The notes under the pieces were generated by a model. That model did no database searches, had not been told where the DNA came from, and saw only the letters and a list, made by a program, of their open reading frames with translations. Source: Bathynomus jamesi (taxonomy: Eukaryota > Arthropoda > Malacostraca > Isopoda > Cirolanidae). From it: a DNA stretch of 64,000 bases. The DNA lies in NCBI GenBank assembly GCA_023014485.1, contig JAJOZX010005524.1:16001-80000 (forward strand), written 5' to 3'. Below, in pieces: positions 19,859 through 30,284 of the stretch. Numbering within the stretch: the first letter of the stretch is position 1; the number at the start of each line of letters is the position of its first letter. The translations under genes and the position numbers were made by a program.

Positions 19859-20310
19859 ACGTACAGCAGTGGTGCTCAAACTTATGGCAATCATGTGGTA
19901 TTTTATGCCATTTTCCCAAAATGCAAAACGTAATGTGCCATTATGACTGTGTCGAATAGGCCTAAATTAATATACTTTTTTATATTGTACAAATATATTA
20001 GTAAAGCAATAAATGTCGTGTGTATTTTATAACTAGATTTTACGTTTTGTTTACGGTACCTGCATTACAAAGCCTTGTGTACTTGCTTCCCTCCAGCCAA
20101 TTTGTCAAATATGACGCACTTAACACATGAATGATTATTCAGTAACTAAATTTTAAATCTTATGGCGCAAGCGCTCCAGGCAGTCTTAGAAGAGTTGCCA
20201 GTTACCACTCCGAAAATTCTCAAATTTCTCGCTTACGCGAGGGCATTCTGAATTCAGGCTGGTGCAGCATTATAACCATTGATTTTTTATTTGCTTTGAT
20301 GAGTGTCCAA

Positions 20311-22370
20311 TTTAGGGTGGATCGATTTTACATTTTTTTCGATTTCCATATTCTAATAGAGACAAGAACTTGCGCATGCATGAGAAAATAGCCTCTGCAA
20401 AGTCTTAGCTTAATAGGTAATCATCTTCTGCCCCCGGCAGAGCGATGAAAATAATATTTTAGTAGTCAAAAACGTATTTTTCTTATAATTTTTAAAATAT
20501 TTCAATATGCATCAAAATTATTCCTAATAACTATAAAGTCGATGAAAAAGACCTCATATGATCGTTTTTCCAAGCGCGTTGTCCTACGTTAATATCTTTT
20601 GCCCCCGGCAACAACGTCAAATGTTGAAAAAATAGGTAATTTATATACATATTTTCAGATCGGCTCTTTGTCTTAAATAATGCATTTATATATTTCCCAT
20701 AGCATTTATATCGTTGCTTAGGCATGAAATAACACACACGCAAAATTTTATGACTCTAGAGTAATATCTTCTGTCCCCGAGAAAAGTCTAAATGTGGATT
20801 ATAATTACGTTAATGCGATGTTATAAGTACGATAAGTACTAAGTACAGCTCCTCGCTTGCTAATTTTATAAAATTAGCAACCCAGAACTCACCACGAGGA
20901 GGTGGCTGTACGTCGAGTTCCACCCTATCCAGCCCCAACCACCCTTCCTTTGGCTGCATGTCGATTTACATACGGTAATCTTTCTTAGAATCAAATCGTG
21001 GAATTTTTGTTCGGGAGTGAAGACGGGAGCGGATGAATCCGTCCCTCTCTTCTATTCCACTTACACTGGCAGAGGCTTCGGTTACTAATTTGATGAGTCT
21101 CTCGACCGCTTGAGTATGACAAGGGAATAGTGGGATCAGTCCATCAGGCTGGTCTCCCGTCTCAACAAACTCTTTTATTCGGGTATCAGGTATTGTTTTT
21201 GTAACGGGGGGTTCGGTCACCTCAGCCGTTTGCCAGTTGATCATTTCGTAATAGGTTTGACTATCGTAGAGCAGCTCAGGCATGGCGAAGGCTCGAATTT
21301 CCCCCGCTGGTGATTGTTTTGATCGTGCTTTTAATATTCTTCTCCATCCCAATTCTCTTATGTGTTGCTCATCGGCATGTAGCATGGAGATCAAAATATT
21401 TTCTGGGTGAGCAAAGAAAGAATTTCTACGGAGGACTTTGTTGGCGATTGTCTTAGATCTTTGAGGCATGGTCTGAGAGAGACGCATCATTTCGAAAAAA
21501 TGTTTTGCGCCCTCAGTGAAACTGGAGTTTTTCTTTATCTTAAACCAAATTGGTGCGTAAACTGTCATAATGAATCGCACAATTTCGTTGAAGGTGCTGG
21601 AGGGTTCACTGGTTGAAACACAGAGGCGCAGAAATCTATTTGCTGTTGTCAGCCACCTGGAATGCGCCATCTTACCTGGATTTCGAGCCGCGAGAGCTGA
21701 AGAGCTACCGCTCGACACTGCTCTGTAGATGCCTAACAAATATTTTTGGTCAGTGCTCAACTCGGCATCATCTATGTCAATGTCGGGAGATGGAATGGCA
21801 TCGAATTCTGTAATTGGAAGTTTTTCGCAGTCGTTCAGTTGTTTTCCAACTGGTCCAGTAAAGCCCACTGGCCCAGTTGTTTTGCCGTCCAAGTCTTGAA
21901 TGAGGTGTCGCAGTGATAATTCATTACCGTATAATAGGCATGTGCGTGTGTTATTTCATGCCTAAGCAACGATATAAATGCTATGGGAAATATATAAATG
22001 CATTATTTAAGACAAAGAGCCGATCTGAAAATATGTATATAAATTACCTATTTTTTCAACATTTGACGTTGTTGCCGGGGGCAAAAGATATTAACGTAGG
22101 ACAACGCGCTTGGAAAAACGATCATATGAGGTCTTTTTCATCGACTTTATAGTTATTAGGATTTAGGAATAATTTTGATGAAATATTTTAAAAATTATAA
22201 GAAAAATACGTTTTTGACTACTAAAATATTATTTTCATCGCTCTGCCGGGGGCAGAAGATGATTACCTATTAAGCTAAGATTTTGCAGAGGCTATTTTCT
22301 CATGCATGCGCAAGTTTTTGTCTCTATTAGAATATGGAAATCGAAAAAAATGTAAAATCGATCCACCCTA
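20311..22370 (-). mobile_element. Unclassified transposon with ~440-bp TIRs and one ORF
   Basis: The TIRs run from TAGGGTGGATCGATTTTACA (20313) inward for about 440 bp and are nearly identical to the complement of 21930-22370; each arm even contains the same 70-odd-codon chance frame. The flanks GTGTCCAA (20303-20310) and GTGTCCAT (22371-22378) form an 8-bp target duplication with one mismatch. Boxes resembling ATCTTCTGCCCCCGGCA occur near 20425, 20595 and 20770 in the left arm and mirrored in the right. A 437-bp relative is at 42873-43309. Confidence 0.88.
20966..21892 (-). CDS. Putative transposase C-terminal half, uncharacterised family
   Basis: An open frame of 308 codons, the longest clean ORF in the window, centred between the long TIRs. 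It has GPVGFTGPVGKQLNDCEKLP, STDQKYLLGIYRAVSSG, NPGKMAHSRWLTTANRFLRL, FIMTVYAPIWFKIKKNSS, RRNSFFAHPENILISMLHAD, HIRELGWRRILKAR and PCHTQAVERLIKLVTEASAS, ending RDGFIRSRLHSRTKIP. I know this pattern from many uncharacterised invertebrate proteins but cannot name a superfamily. The conserved H-S-R-W-L-T and H-T-Q-A-V-E blocks may be parts of an RNase-H-like core; this is inference. The frame starts mid-family, so an upstream part with DNA-binding domain and first catalytic residues is probably missing. There is no internal stop, unlike almost everything else here. Confidence 0.7.
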   Translation of the reverse strand: MDGKTTGPVGFTGPVGKQLNDCEKLPITEFDAIPSPDIDIDDAELSTDQKYLLGIYRAVSSGSSSALAARNPGKMAHSRWLTTANRFLRLCVSTSEPSSTFNEIVRFIMTVYAPIWFKIKKNSSFTEGAKHFFEMMRLSQTMPQRSKTIANKVLRRNSFFAHPENILISMLHADEQHIRELGWRRILKARSKQSPAGEIRAFAMPELLYDSQTYYEMINWQTAEVTEPPVTKTIPDTRIKEFVETGDQPDGLIPLFPCHTQAVERLIKLVTEASASVSGIEERDGFIRSRLHSRTKIPRFDSKKDYRM

Positions 22371-22449
22371 GTGTCCATGTGGCATCGTCAGAGTCACAAT
22401 GTGCCAGGTTTGGCACATGTGCCAGGGTTTGAGCACCCCGGACGTACAG

Positions 22450-22909
22450 TGTTATACGTTTTACGCTACAGCGACTTAGCGAAGTTTTTGATAACTTTGG
22501 TATTTATAGTTTCGTTCTGCACTAAAATTTTATTTAGTTAATTTTTTGGTAAAAAATTTTATATTTGCTTTTAAAATTTTATATTTAGAAAGAAATAAAG
22601 AAATCCAATTTTTAAAAACAAAAAAAAAACCCTAATAACCATTTATGAACTGCTGCATGCGTGCATATACGGATGCGTGGGTTGTCATTCGGAAATATAA
22701 TTTCAGCGTTTATTCACAACAAAATTCTACTGTAAAACAAAAATGAATAACAAAAAAAAGAAAATGTTGCGATAACGACTGAATTGAGTTGCTAAAATAA
22801 TTAGTTTTACAATTTTTGTTTTTGTTTTAATATAAATAATTGTGAAATTGGACTATTTATTTAATTTGATTTAACCCTTAAACTTTAGGCTTTATCGTAG
22901 TTATTAATA
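22450..22909. other. No gene seen
   Basis: A+T-rich flank between the hAT MITE and a mariner derivative. Confidence 0.4.
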
Positions 22910-23653
22910 CCAAGTGATTACAAATGATCTGCCCGATTTTAAACATTTATTATGATAAAACAACAAAACTACAGCGAAAAGCAAGATATGCAAATAAAGA
23001 ATATCTCAGGCAGGGAATTTTTATTTGTAAATTGAACAAGTCAGAGATAGCCTTAAAGTTAACGTGTTTTGTGCTCTTACCGCTGAGAAAGTGTACGGTC
23101 CATTCTTCTTTGCTGAACAAACAATTAACGGTATCATTTACCTCGATATGGCACAGCTGTGACTGATGTCCCAGCTGCTAGAGGACACAGCTGATGTGTG
23201 GTTTCAGCAGGATGGTGCGCCACCCCATTTCTACAATGAGGTTACATTATTCCTGAATGAGCAATTGCCTGATCGTTGGATCGGGCGTGAGGGGCCCATT
23301 CCTTGGCCGACTTGTTCGCCCGATCTACCCGCCCCCCTTGACTTCTTCCTCTGGGGCTATGTAAAAAATGAAGATTTTGTTCCAACAATGGCAACAACTT
23401 TGGAACATTTGAAGGAAAGAATACATAAGGCTGTTAGAAAAGTTCAGTATGATGCGCTACAAAATGTATGAAGGGAAACAGAATACTGCTTTTATGTTTG
23501 CAGAGCCACAAAAGGAGCTCATATTGCACTTCAATAGCTTGTAAATAAAACTTTGAGTTCTTCTTCATTTGTATATCTTACTTTTCGCTGTCGCCTTGTT
23601 AATTTTTTCATAATAAATATTTAAAATCGGGAAGATCATTTGTAATCACGCGG
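22910..23653 (+). mobile_element. Mariner deletion derivative, C-terminal half only
   Basis: TIRs GTGATTACAAATGATCTGCC and GGAAGATCATTTGTAATCAC flank 744 bp, with TA on both sides. Inside, the plus strand reads KVNVFCALTAEKVYGPFFFA, GIIYLDMAQL, then from 23166 LEDTADVWFQQDGAPPHF (second Asp), LPDRWIGREGPIPW, CSPDLPAPLDFFLWGYVKN (third Asp) and LEHLKERIHKAVRKVQ. The N-terminal DNA-binding part and the first Asp are deleted, the reverse of the derivative at 18327. There are stops at 23161 and 23471. Confidence 0.9.
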
Positions 23654-24047
23654 TACCTATTTCACCTGTTGTTTCATTTGATTCAAACAAAATGTGGTTA
23701 ACTGAACTTGATTTGTAGTTTTAAAGATGTGATTTATTTTATTATTATTATACCAAAATGAAGCTATTAAAATATGTTTAATAAGTAAATAAAACAATTA
23801 TTAGATTTCAAGCATTACTATATTTGATCAATTAAACTTGGGGTATTTTTTTTATTAAGAGATTTTTCTCTGTGTGTTACTCCGAAATCACATCTGATTC
23901 CATGTCAAAGTGCGACGAAACTAGCTTCAAAACAATGCTCAGGGTTGTCAGATTTATTTACTCGTAGATGGTTGTTATATAGTTTTTGTGGGTGGTTGGT
24001 GAAGTTAGAAAAGGTTCAGTTTTGTCACTAACTCATATTCATGCATT

Positions 24048-24052
<5 letters not shown>
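23654..24052. other. No gene seen
   Basis: A+T-rich flank ending in (TA)n at 24053-24095. Confidence 0.4.
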
Positions 24053-24085
<33 letters not shown>

Positions 24086-24095
24086 TGTATATATA

Positions 24096-24519
24096 TGAGG
24101 GGTCCCGCGTCTTAAGGTACCTAAGCGACAAAATTAAAATTCGCCAGAAATCGCCTCCAAAGTTCAGCAATATTCTGTTATTAGTTGAGCTAGAACGTTC
24201 ATTTTTTGGCTAAATTAGAGTTCTAAGTATGCTAATGAAGATGTTGATGAGTTTTCGGAATAGATTTTCATATTTTATATTTTATACAAATATTTTTTAA
24301 TTTTTTGATTTTCTTATTATGCCGAACTTTGGGTGAACTTTTGGCTGGCGATAGAGGTGAAAAAAGTAGTTTGCTTCATAAGGTTTTCAACCATACTTCT
24401 AGTGTCGTAAGGTCATTATAACCCAAACCACGCGATAGAGGAAGGGTGAAAATAGTGATATCCATCAAAAACACGTTTTCGCATGTGGTGGCGCTTAGGT
24501 ACCTTAAGACGCGCGACCC

Positions 24520-24523
<4 letters not shown>
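24096..24523. mobile_element. 428-bp MITE in (TA)n
   Basis: TIRs TGAGGGGTCCCGCGTCTTAA and TTAAGACGCGCGACCCCTCA (31 bp with one or two mismatches, extending through GGTACCTAAGCG) sit directly in TA tracts on both sides. No ORF of note. Confidence 0.85.
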
Positions 24524-24568
<45 letters not shown>

Positions 24569-24644
24569 TAAAGAACGACGGTTTGTATAGGAGAATATTC
24601 CGCGCAAGATGAGAGCGAAAGAACGAAACAAATGAAAAAAATGA

Positions 24645-24717
24645 GGTAACCACCCGGGAATCGAACCCGGGATCTTCCGATTGCCGGTCAGATATGATAA
24701 CCATTACACCACGGGCC
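24645..24717 (-). tRNA. tRNA-like sequence
   Basis: Same 73-nt unit as at 14887, with A-box TGGTGTAATGG and B-box GGTTCGATTCC; the D-arm region differs (TATCATATCTGACC). A T run follows on the minus strand. Confidence 0.6.
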
Positions 24718-24913
24718 TCACTCAATCAAACGTCGTAATTCCTCTACATGCGCGCAGAAACCAATGCCCCAAAGGGGCACCTCCCGCATGCCGTAACATT
24801 ATATACATTATAACTGCGAACACGCAGTATAATTAACGTAAAGAACGACGCTTTGTATAGGAGAATATTCCGCGCAAGATGAGAGCGAAAGAACGAAACA
24901 AATGAAAAAATGA

Positions 24914-24986
24914 GGTAACCACCCGGGAATCGAACCCGGGATCTTCCGATTGCCGGTCAGATATGATAACCATTACACCACGGGCC
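24914..24986 (-). tRNA. tRNA-like sequence
   Basis: Matches the 24645-24717 copy; it lies in one arm of the partial palindrome. Confidence 0.6.
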
Positions 24987-25116
24987 TCACTCAATCAAAC
25001 GTCGTGGTGGTTACCTCATTTTTTTCATTTGTTTCGTTCTTTCGCTCTCATCTTGCGCGGAATATTCTCCTATAGAAAGCGTCGTTCTTTACGTTAATTA
25101 TACTGCGTGTTCGCAG

Positions 25117-25125
<9 letters not shown>

Positions 25126-25178
<53 letters not shown>
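25126..25178. repeat. (TA)n microsatellite
   Basis: About 27 TA units. Confidence 0.95.
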
Positions 25179-25182
<4 letters not shown>

Positions 25183-25850
25183 CTCCAGAATCCACAACTC
25201 AAAAAACAACACTTGTTGTAGCTTTCATTTCAAAAGTAAAAATATTAATTGAAAGACTATTGTTTGTACTAGAGTCCTAATTGCCAAGTGAGGTGGATTA
25301 GTTAACGGAAGTATATACGAAGACCCGTAGTAGTCTCGCGTAAACACGTACACAACACGTGAGCGTATCTCCTTTGAAACAGTATCTTTAAATTTGAAAA
25401 AGATAATAATTTGAAATCATTAGAAAAAGGCAAATTTGATATCTGTTTATGGTTAGTGAATTTTTAATAATTTCTGCATCTACTATTTCCGATCTTTAGG
25501 TTCATATAATCCAAATAAGAAAACTTTATATATTTTACATCCTAGAAACTGCATTAACTTTGGATTTTCTACTATATATTTTATACGTAAATAATAATTG
25601 CTAAGTAAGTCCGAAGGAACTTTATTATTTGAAAAGTAAGTACCAAAGGATGTGACTTAACTTGCCTTACTTACGATATATATAATCGTAAATGTCAGAA
25701 ATAGTTTGCAGTTCACAAATGTTAAAAATTCACAATTAGCCAAAAAAAAATTCACAATTAGCCAAATGTGTAAAGTAACTTTGTTAAAGCAGTCACGAGT
25801 GATCCCACATTTTGTCCTTATTTTACTCATTTAATATATATATAGCCGTA
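25179..25850. other. No gene seen
   Basis: A+T-rich sequence including a tandem TTCACAATTAGCCAAA pair near 25730-25765. Confidence 0.4.
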
Positions 25851-26451
25851 CGTAAATTTTTTAAACTTACTGTCGACAAATATGATGTTAGTGTACGTTA
25901 CATATTCACTATATATTATATAACGCACTGCATCCTTGCATGGTGAATTTCCGCTGACAACTTTTTAAAACAGTATTTTTTTATCCAAACAAGAGCATTA
26001 ATATCTGATGCTGATTTCCATGATCATTCAAGTGTATTATTTAAAGAGCTAAAATTATTAAAGATCAAAGATGTAATCGAGTGGCCATTTTATTTTAATT
26101 TATAAATGTACGACAAAATAATTAATTAACGGTGAAAAATAAATATTTTGTAACTTATCAAGAAATTCACTCACACTCATACCAGACGAGGATTAAATCA
26201 AAATGCGTTATTCCTCAATTTAGATTGAATTCATCCCAAAAATCAACCATTTTTGTTGGACTGAAACTATGAAATGATTTATAACATAAATTTGTTTAAA
26301 AACAAGTTGAAATCTCTATTAATAATGGAATACTGATAAAATTTAGGATTGAATGTACATTACTGTATTATCTCTTTATTTCTTGTAGATACTGTATTAC
26401 TTGCCTCATTTTTGTATCCAACTATCATTAGACGACTTAAGATTTAATGTA

Positions 26452-28295
26452 GAGTAGCGCTCATAAGTATTCGTACAGAGAAATATCTCAGTTTTATTCG
26501 TCTTTATCTTTTGTACCATGCGTAGGAGAGTTATGGAAGGTTTACCGTTCGTTTGGAAAAATTAACAAAAAAAAAATTAGTTTAACTCCAACATATAATG
26601 CAAAACATCAAAGAATTTGCGAAAAATAAAAAAGTTAAAGTGCAAAAGTTTTCGTACTTTTATTTACAAAATTACTTAATACTTTGTGTGTCCACCTTAG
26701 GCTCGAAGAATTTAAATTTTTTATCAGTAGTTGGCTGTTCATTGATTGGAGACTGTTGGCAATTCTGAATTCTAGAATTTTCTCTGTGAATCTTCATGGA
26801 AGACGAGTGACTGTACAAGCCATTAGTAAGCAATGGGTTCTCATAAGAAAGAGTTGACTACAGGTCTTAAGAGATCTATTATTCCCGCACACGAGTCTGG
26901 AAAGAATTATAGGAAGATACGAGAAGAACTTCGAATTCCATTTACGACGGTTGCTGCGGTTATAAAGAAATGGAAAAGCTATGGAACAATCAAAATTCTA
27001 CTAAGGTGTGAAGGACCTTACAAGATCTCAGAACGTACAGCTAGAAGGATTGAAAGACTGGCTGCTGGCTGCGAGTCCACGAGTGACTGCAAGTAATATT
27101 TGCCAAACATTAAGGCTGTCTAAGATCGATGTCTATCCCTCTACTCTACGTCGTACACTGAGAAAGAATGGTCTGCATGGAAGAGTTGCACGAAGAAAAA
27201 TTCTGCTACGAAAAGCACACAAAATAGCTCGTTTAAAGTACGCCAAGGATGATCAAAACGAAGGATTTGCATTCTGGAAGAAAGTTCTTAAGACAGACGA
27301 AACCAAAATTGAATTATTCAGGAACAGCGAGCAACGGTATGTTTGGCGAAAATAAAATACTGCATTCGAGGAAAAACATCCTTCCTTGGATCTACGGTTA
27401 AACATGGTGGTGGTACTTTGCTTCTTTGGGGATGTTTTAGTGTTTCTGGTTCAGGAAAACTTGTCATCAATGGAATCTTGAATTCGAAGAAATATCAGGA
27501 AATTCTAGAAGAAAATGTGTTTATTGCTTTCAGTTCGGGAATTGCGAATGGGTCGCAATTGGCTAGTGTAACAAGATAATGATCCAAAACCTAAAAGTAA
27601 GAGCACCATGAATTGACTTCAATAAAAGAACTTGAAGCTTCTCGAGTGGCCCAGTCAAAGCCCAGATCTCAGTTTAATCGAAAATTTATGGTTTGAGTTA
27701 ATTGCAACAATTTTCTTTAGAATAATGGACTAAAATTTCTATTGAGATGTCGAACCCTTGTAAAAAAAACGAACACCCAAAATGAATCATTGAAGTCATT
27801 CAAACAAAAGGTGAACGCATAAAATATTAAGTAATTTTGTAGGTAAATGTAAGAAAACTTTTGCATTTTAACTTTTTTTTAAATTTTCCTCAAATTCTTT
27901 GTTTTATATATTATATGTTAGAGTTAAACTAATTTTTTATTTGTTAAATTGCTCCTACTTACTTGAACGGTTGCTCCTACTTACTCGTACTTTGAACGGT
28001 TGTTCCTACTTACTCGTACTTTGAACGGTTGTTCCTACTTACTCGTACTTTGAACGGTTGTTCCTACTTACTCGTACTTTGAACGGTTGTTCCTACTTAC
28101 TCGTACTTTGAACGGTTGTTCCTACTTACTCGTACTTTGAACGGTTGTTCCTACTTACTCGTACTTTGAACGGTTGTTCCTACTTACTCGTACTTTGAAC
28201 GGTAAACTGTTCATAACTATCGTATGCATGATACAAAAAATAAGAACGCATATAAATGAAATATTTCTCTGTACGAATACTTATGAGAGCCATTG
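26452..28295 (+). mobile_element. Tc1-like element with both TIRs, inactive
   Basis: TIRs GCTCATAAGTATTCGTACAG (left) and CTGTACGAATACTTATGAGA (right) with TA at the junctions. The transposase starts at 26833: MGSHKKELTTGLKRSIIPAH, YRKIREELRIPFTTVAAVIK, then in another frame QTLRLSKIDVYPSTLRRTLR, ARLKYAKDD, FWKKVLKTDETKIELF (first Asp), then GGGTLLLWGCFSVSGSGKL. The second Asp and the Glu (QNDPK-like and LIENLW-like) survive only in broken frames between 27560 and 27720. There are at least three breaks. A second, opposite copy is at 36167-37542. Confidence 0.88.
27964..28202. repeat. 29-bp minisatellite, about 8 copies, inside the Tc1 element
   Basis: The unit is CGGTTGTTCCTACTTACTCG followed by TACTTTGAA. 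Copies are nearly identical (the first has GCTCC instead of GTTCC and the first array unit lacks a segment), suggesting recent expansion. The copy at 36167-37542 has only one such unit at the matching place (TTGTTCGTTTGGAAAATT region), so the array arose after insertion or in this lineage. Confidence 0.93.
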
Positions 28296-28580
28296 TATAC
28301 TTTTCACCTTTTAGTTCGTTTGTTTATTCTAAATAAATTAATACTTCGTACTGATGAATTTATACGTAATTTAATTATAATTTAATCATTATTTATATAT
28401 TATATTTCAGCTTCAATTAATATGAGAACCCAATAAAGACTAAAGTTTAAAGGCCAAATTAATTAAAACAAATAATCCAATTGATAATTAATTGCTCATT
28501 GCATCATTGTAACATATCAGAAATTGTAATATTGTAATATTTAATTTATAAATAAAGGCCTTGAACTTTGAATTTTGCCA

Positions 28581-29428
28581 TTTTCGAGTGATAAACATTT
28601 GTTTACAAATTTATGTTCACCAGCGAAGTCATACCATAATAAAACATTACCTGTATTCGCCATCTTCGCTCACTTTCGAAGATAAAGTGCAAGGATTAAT
28701 TCCTCTTGTTTTGAACAGTCGCTTCGTGGTACCATACGTCAGGTAGTTTCCCTTTTGAAGACTGAAGGAAGTCCCTTTGCGGATGTATTGAAATACGTTT
28801 TAGTAAACTCCGTCGGAAAACCATCAACAATTTCCGTAGCTGCCATTATAGAATCACCTCCACACAAACTGAAATAGTCTGGAAAAACTATTTAATATTT
28901 TATTAAGAATCTTAAGCATTAGAGGCTACTATAACTAAATGAGAGTCAAGACGAATGAGTCAACTATTTCTAAAAACTTACTTTTCATTAAATTCGATTA
29001 ATAAAGTAATAATTAGTGGAATGATAGCCCAGATTTTTACGTCTCTCGATGGTTCTTGGTTATTTTAATCATAAGAGATTCTAAATCAGTGACCGACCTC
29101 GAGGAAAGTGTGTACAAATGATCTGACATAATGACGTAAAATACATTAACCTTCATATCAGTAATTTCCTTAAATACATGAAAGATTTCAACTCGGCGGG
29201 AGGGGGGTGGTAATTAACCGATCATGCTGTATAATATTTTGAAAAATTTATTCAGAAAGTTTAGACTAATTGCGTCCCGTGTGTAAAAAATCCCCCCAAA
29301 AAACCTTTTCCTTCGAATAAAACGAGGAAAAAAGTGCGGAAGTACGAGTATTTTCAGACGCGCTCGTTAGCCAACTCATTCCACTCCACTGTAGAGCGCT
29401 TACGTGGCTCTAATGCCTTCATTAACTG

Positions 29429-29488
<60 letters not shown>

Positions 29489-29989
29489 ATTATCCTTTAG
29501 AACGGGTAAAAAATCACATTATTCACGGGAGATGAAAGAATACTTCAGAGACAAATGGAATCGAGAATAAGTAGATTATTATGGCGTTAATCAGTTACTA
29601 GAATAATTTTATCCAATTCATTTTTTACGGCTTTATTTTATACACGATAAAAAAAATCATCATTTTTGTTTGTTTAGAATTAGTGACTGTTCCTTTTACG
29701 TATTTAAATATAATGAAATATGTAAAACGTAACATACTTATAACTGCGCAAAAGAAGAATCAATATAGGTACTATAATAGTTTTACTTATTTTACCGACC
29801 TTTATTATTAAATCTATGAAAATAGGCAAATTTCCTATTTATAATTGACGTCAAATTTCATGAAAATACGTCGTCTCATTAACAGACATAATTATTACTT
29901 AATAAATGTTCATTATGTTAATGAGTCGTAGTTTGATCAAGCACAAAACATTATAATGAAAATTTAATAATGTAATGATGGGGGTTGTT
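28581..29989. other. No gene; (CT)n at 29431-29483
   Basis: A+T-rich sequence. A 78-codon frame at 29334 consists largely of Leu-Ser from about 26 CT units and is not a gene. Confidence 0.5.
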
Positions 29990-30170
29990 TAATCTTCTTC
30001 GCAACATTTAAGGTCATAGGACGGATCGAACCTACAGTTTTAAGTGGATCCGAACCACGGAGTCGCTACGTAATCTGGAGGCGGAGGACGGTCTCTTATC
30101 CAACTACTCTCCAGACCAAATGTCGCTAAATTTCAGTGATCGACGGGAAGCGTTGTTACGACATTGGCTA
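29990..30170 (-). mobile_element. tRNA-derived SINE copy
   Basis: Minus strand: GGTCTGGAGAGTAGTTGGAT, B-box GTGGTTCGGATCCAC, then AAAACTGTAGGTTCGATCC and GACCTT. The B-box and tail match the second unit of the dimeric SINE at 13205, but the head is different. Confidence 0.7.
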
Positions 30171-30284
30171 TGACGAAGCCCTGAAAAATTAATAAAGATT
30201 ATAAATCGGTTACTTCATTGACATCCTCTTAAAAAGTACATATTTAAAGTAGATCTTTAATTTAAGGTTATTTAACCTCCTTCG

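Larger units (their letters stand above)
19867..22441. mobile_element. hAT MITE (about 515 bp) holding a 2-kb transposon
   Basis: Ends CAGTGGTGCTCAAAC (left) and GTTTGAGCACCCCGG (right) match the usual hAT terminus, and the flanks repeat ACGTACAG exactly (19859-19866 and 22442-22449), an 8-bp hAT-type duplication. Outside the inner insertion at 20311-22370 no transposase is encoded. Confidence 0.9.
24566..25125. mobile_element. Two tRNA-bearing (TA)n elements, the second a partial palindrome
   Basis: Unit 1 (24566-24800, minus sense) has the terminus CGTAAAGAACGACG, a GA-rich strip, a T run, a tRNA-like sequence and a distal part with CCCCAAAGGGG. Unit 2 (about 24810-25125) repeats the terminus and tRNA-like sequence, then at about 25008 turns round into an inverted copy of only the outer arm (GGTTACCTCATTTTTTTCAT ... 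GCGTCGTTCTTTACGTTAAT). It is what the 14706-15037 palindrome would be after losing one tRNA-like body. Confidence 0.85.
25851..28580 (+). mobile_element. LINE fragment split by a Tc1-like element
   Basis: 25880-26440 matches the LINE at 7380-7860 at DNA level (ATAACGCACTGCA, CAAGAGCATTAATATCTGAT, TTCCATGATCATTCAAGTG, AAAGAGCTAAAATTATTAAA) but is closed by stops. After the Tc1 insertion (26452-28295) the LINE 3' end resumes at about 28380: ATGAGAACCCAATAAAGACT, AAAGGCCAAATTAATTAAAA, AATAAAGGCCTTGAACTTTG. The two halves together give the same 3' layout as the 7258-8625 copy. Confidence 0.8.

Noticed and set aside
20531..20743. 70-codon frame repeated in both TIR arms (also 21913-22152)
   Set aside because: It exists twice only because the TIRs are identical, it lies over the proposed binding boxes, and it has no motif. 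Treated as TIR sequence.
27964..28202. CRISPR-like array
   Set aside because: The 29-bp units are contiguous, without spacers, and lie in a eukaryotic Tc1 element.
29334..29570. 78-codon frame with a Leu-Ser run
   Set aside because: Translation of a (CT)n microsatellite; flanks show no motif.
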